Positions 63,039 through 64,000 of a stretch of 64,000 nucleotides of DNA are shown piece after piece. Source of the stretch: Paenibacillus kribbensis (GTDB lineage: Bacteria > Bacillota > Bacilli > Paenibacillales > Paenibacillaceae); contig NZ_CP020028.1 of NCBI RefSeq assembly GCF_002240415.1, forward strand, positions 3,311,501 to 3,375,500, written 5' to 3'. Position numbers and translations under genes: made by a program. Below the pieces are notes generated by a model, which saw nothing but the letters and a program-made list of their open reading frames with translations, was not told the DNA's origin and ran no database searches. Every line of letters starts with the position of its first letter. Within the stretch, counting starts at the first letter, position 1.

Positions 63039-63368
63039 TTACACAGCCACCAATTGGCGGCAAGCCTGAAAGCAGCGACGACAGGCTTCTGCGCATTGTT
63101 TGCAATGATCATGGGTATGCTTGCTGCATTCGGCAGCGCATACTTCACAGGCATGAGCACACAATTCACAGATTTGCTCGGCGAAATTGGTTCCGTGCTC
63201 CAGCATTTGAGCAGCAAACCCGCATATCTCCGCACATTCCCTGCTCACTCGGATACATTCACGCAGCATGGCCAAATCATATTCCTTTAAGCTCGCTACA
63301 TTGCAAACATTGCAAGCGTTCAAACATTCCAGGCAAGCATCTACACATTGTTGGTATGAATAATCCAT
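63039..63368 (-). CDS. Cys-rich four-helix protein, copper-storage (Csp3/DUF326) type
   Basis: A 109-residue protein with about 17 cysteines in i, i+3/i+4 spacing (QQCVDACLECLNACNVCN, ECIRVSRECAEICGF, CELCAHACEVCAAECSKH, CKQCAEACRRCFQACRQ). This is the cytosolic Csp3/YhjQ four-helix bundle that packs Cu(I) into its core. No signal peptide, hence cytosolic. GGGAGG precedes the ATG. It is monocistronic. Confidence 0.85.
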   Translation of the reverse strand: MDYSYQQCVDACLECLNACNVCNVASLKEYDLAMLRECIRVSRECAEICGFAAQMLEHGTNFAEQICELCAHACEVCAAECSKHTHDHCKQCAEACRRCFQACRQLVAV

Positions 63369-63629
63369 ATTACATTACCTCCCAGTTGTCGACCCTGCTG
63401 ATTATTACCCGCTAATAATTGAGATTAATCGGTTGATGTTCGCGCTTTCAACAAAATAAAACCAGAAAGTCCCGACTTATGTAAGGAAGTGTACTATATT
63501 CCAATGCATGAAAGCAAGGATATTCATCACAAAGCTTTATAGTCTCCGCTCCTGACTTGCATACGGACAACCATTCCTCTATTGTAAAAAGAGTAGGCTT
63601 AACCACTGATTCAAGGAGTGAACATTGTA

Positions 63630-64000
63630 ATGAATATGACTTCTGTAGAAGAGCACCGACGGGAAGCTCCGCAGCGGGTTAGCTGCATGGTCATAACCGT
63701 CTCCGACACACGCACCGTAGAAACAGATACTGGCGGACGACTGCTCATGGACTTGCTGGAAACCAACGGCTATGAGATCGCCCGATATGTCATCGTCAAG
63801 GACGACTATGAAGGCATCCGGCAATTGGTATCCGAAGCTGCAGCAGAGGACGGCATCGAAGCTGTGCTTTTGACAGGCGGCACCGGTATTTCCCCTCGGG
63901 ATACCACATATGAAGCTGTCTCCTCCCTACTGGATAAAGAGCTGCCTGGGTTTGGAGAAATCTTCCGATATCTCAGCTTTGCCGAGGATATTGGTTCAGC
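63630..64000 (+). CDS. moaB: Molybdenum cofactor biosynthesis protein MoaB (partial, runs off the window)
   Basis: The first 123 residues of a MoaB/Mog-family molybdopterin adenylyltransferase-like protein: SCMVITVSDTRTVETDTGGRLLMDLLE, then VLLTGGTGISPRDTTYEAV, the molybdopterin-binding GGTG loop. ATG at 63630 (AAGGAG 11 bases upstream), with a GTG at 63618 and an ATG at 63636 as alternatives. The end lies outside the window. The family acts in Mo cofactor assembly. The 255 bases before it show no other gene. Confidence 0.9.
   Translation, partial: MNMTSVEEHRREAPQRVSCMVITVSDTRTVETDTGGRLLMDLLETNGYEIARYVIVKDDYEGIRQLVSEAAAEDGIEAVLLTGGTGISPRDTTYEAVSSLLDKELPGFGEIFRYLSFAEDIGS

Overview
The window reads as chromosome from a Paenibacillus-like endospore-forming Firmicute (P. 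polymyxa group is my guess). Pointers are strong AGGAGG-type ribosome sites, frequent TTG/GTG starts, a bacillithiol-linked YpdA reductase, YneQ- and YneR-like proteins, a Spo0E-like phosphatase, a T-box leader on argS, an Rtp-like protein, and close homologues of Bacillus NiaP, BmrC/BmrD and Cas5c. I saw no rRNA, tRNA or complete insertion sequence.

Layout. 1-5.6 kb: oxidative pentose-phosphate genes (zwf-gnd, plus the start of a lactonase), an OsmC protein, a niacin-type permease, an SRAP protein with substituted active-site residues and a 23-residue hydrophobic toxin-like ORF. 5.7-11.5 kb: an HxlR regulator with triple 19-bp operator-like repeats and a nitroreductase sharing the motif; an Rrf2-phosphodiesterase-ferredoxin operon; a DivIVA-domain protein; an Rtp-like regulator co-transcribed with an oxidoreductase. 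12-24 kb: acyltransferase, HrpB helicase, a Crp-type regulator with nucleoside hydrolase and ABC importer, GluQRS, and a frameshifted Spo0E-like gene.

24.4-37.4 kb: a complete type I-C CRISPR-Cas locus, all on the minus strand. Array 2 (31 repeats including a degenerate one) lies upstream of cas3-cas5c-cas8c-cas7-cas4-cas1-cas2, and array 1 (22 repeats) lies downstream. Both arrays carry the same leader hairpin and share spacers; overlapping spacers let a TTC PAM be read from the arrays themselves. A candidate ncRNA of about 255 nt with its own promoter and terminator follows array 1.

38.4-48.8 kb: a reduced type VII secretion locus (YukD-like, EssC/EccC-like ATPase, unknown 280-residue protein, two WXG100-type proteins) joined to a protein kinase, a VWA protein and a PP2C phosphatase. 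The last three resemble the TerY-P phospho-signalling triad, and the kinase has a membrane-spanning layout like EssB. This is the best candidate for an under-described system here.

49-64 kb: small-protein genes (one with a textbook sigma-A promoter), YkuD transpeptidase, RsgA, ArsR-DUF2087 regulator, YpdA, a BmrCD-type ABC exporter behind a leader peptide and terminator (attenuation), an SLH-PrcB surface protein, argS with an Arg-specific T-box, a Cys-rich copper-storage-type protein and the start of moaB.
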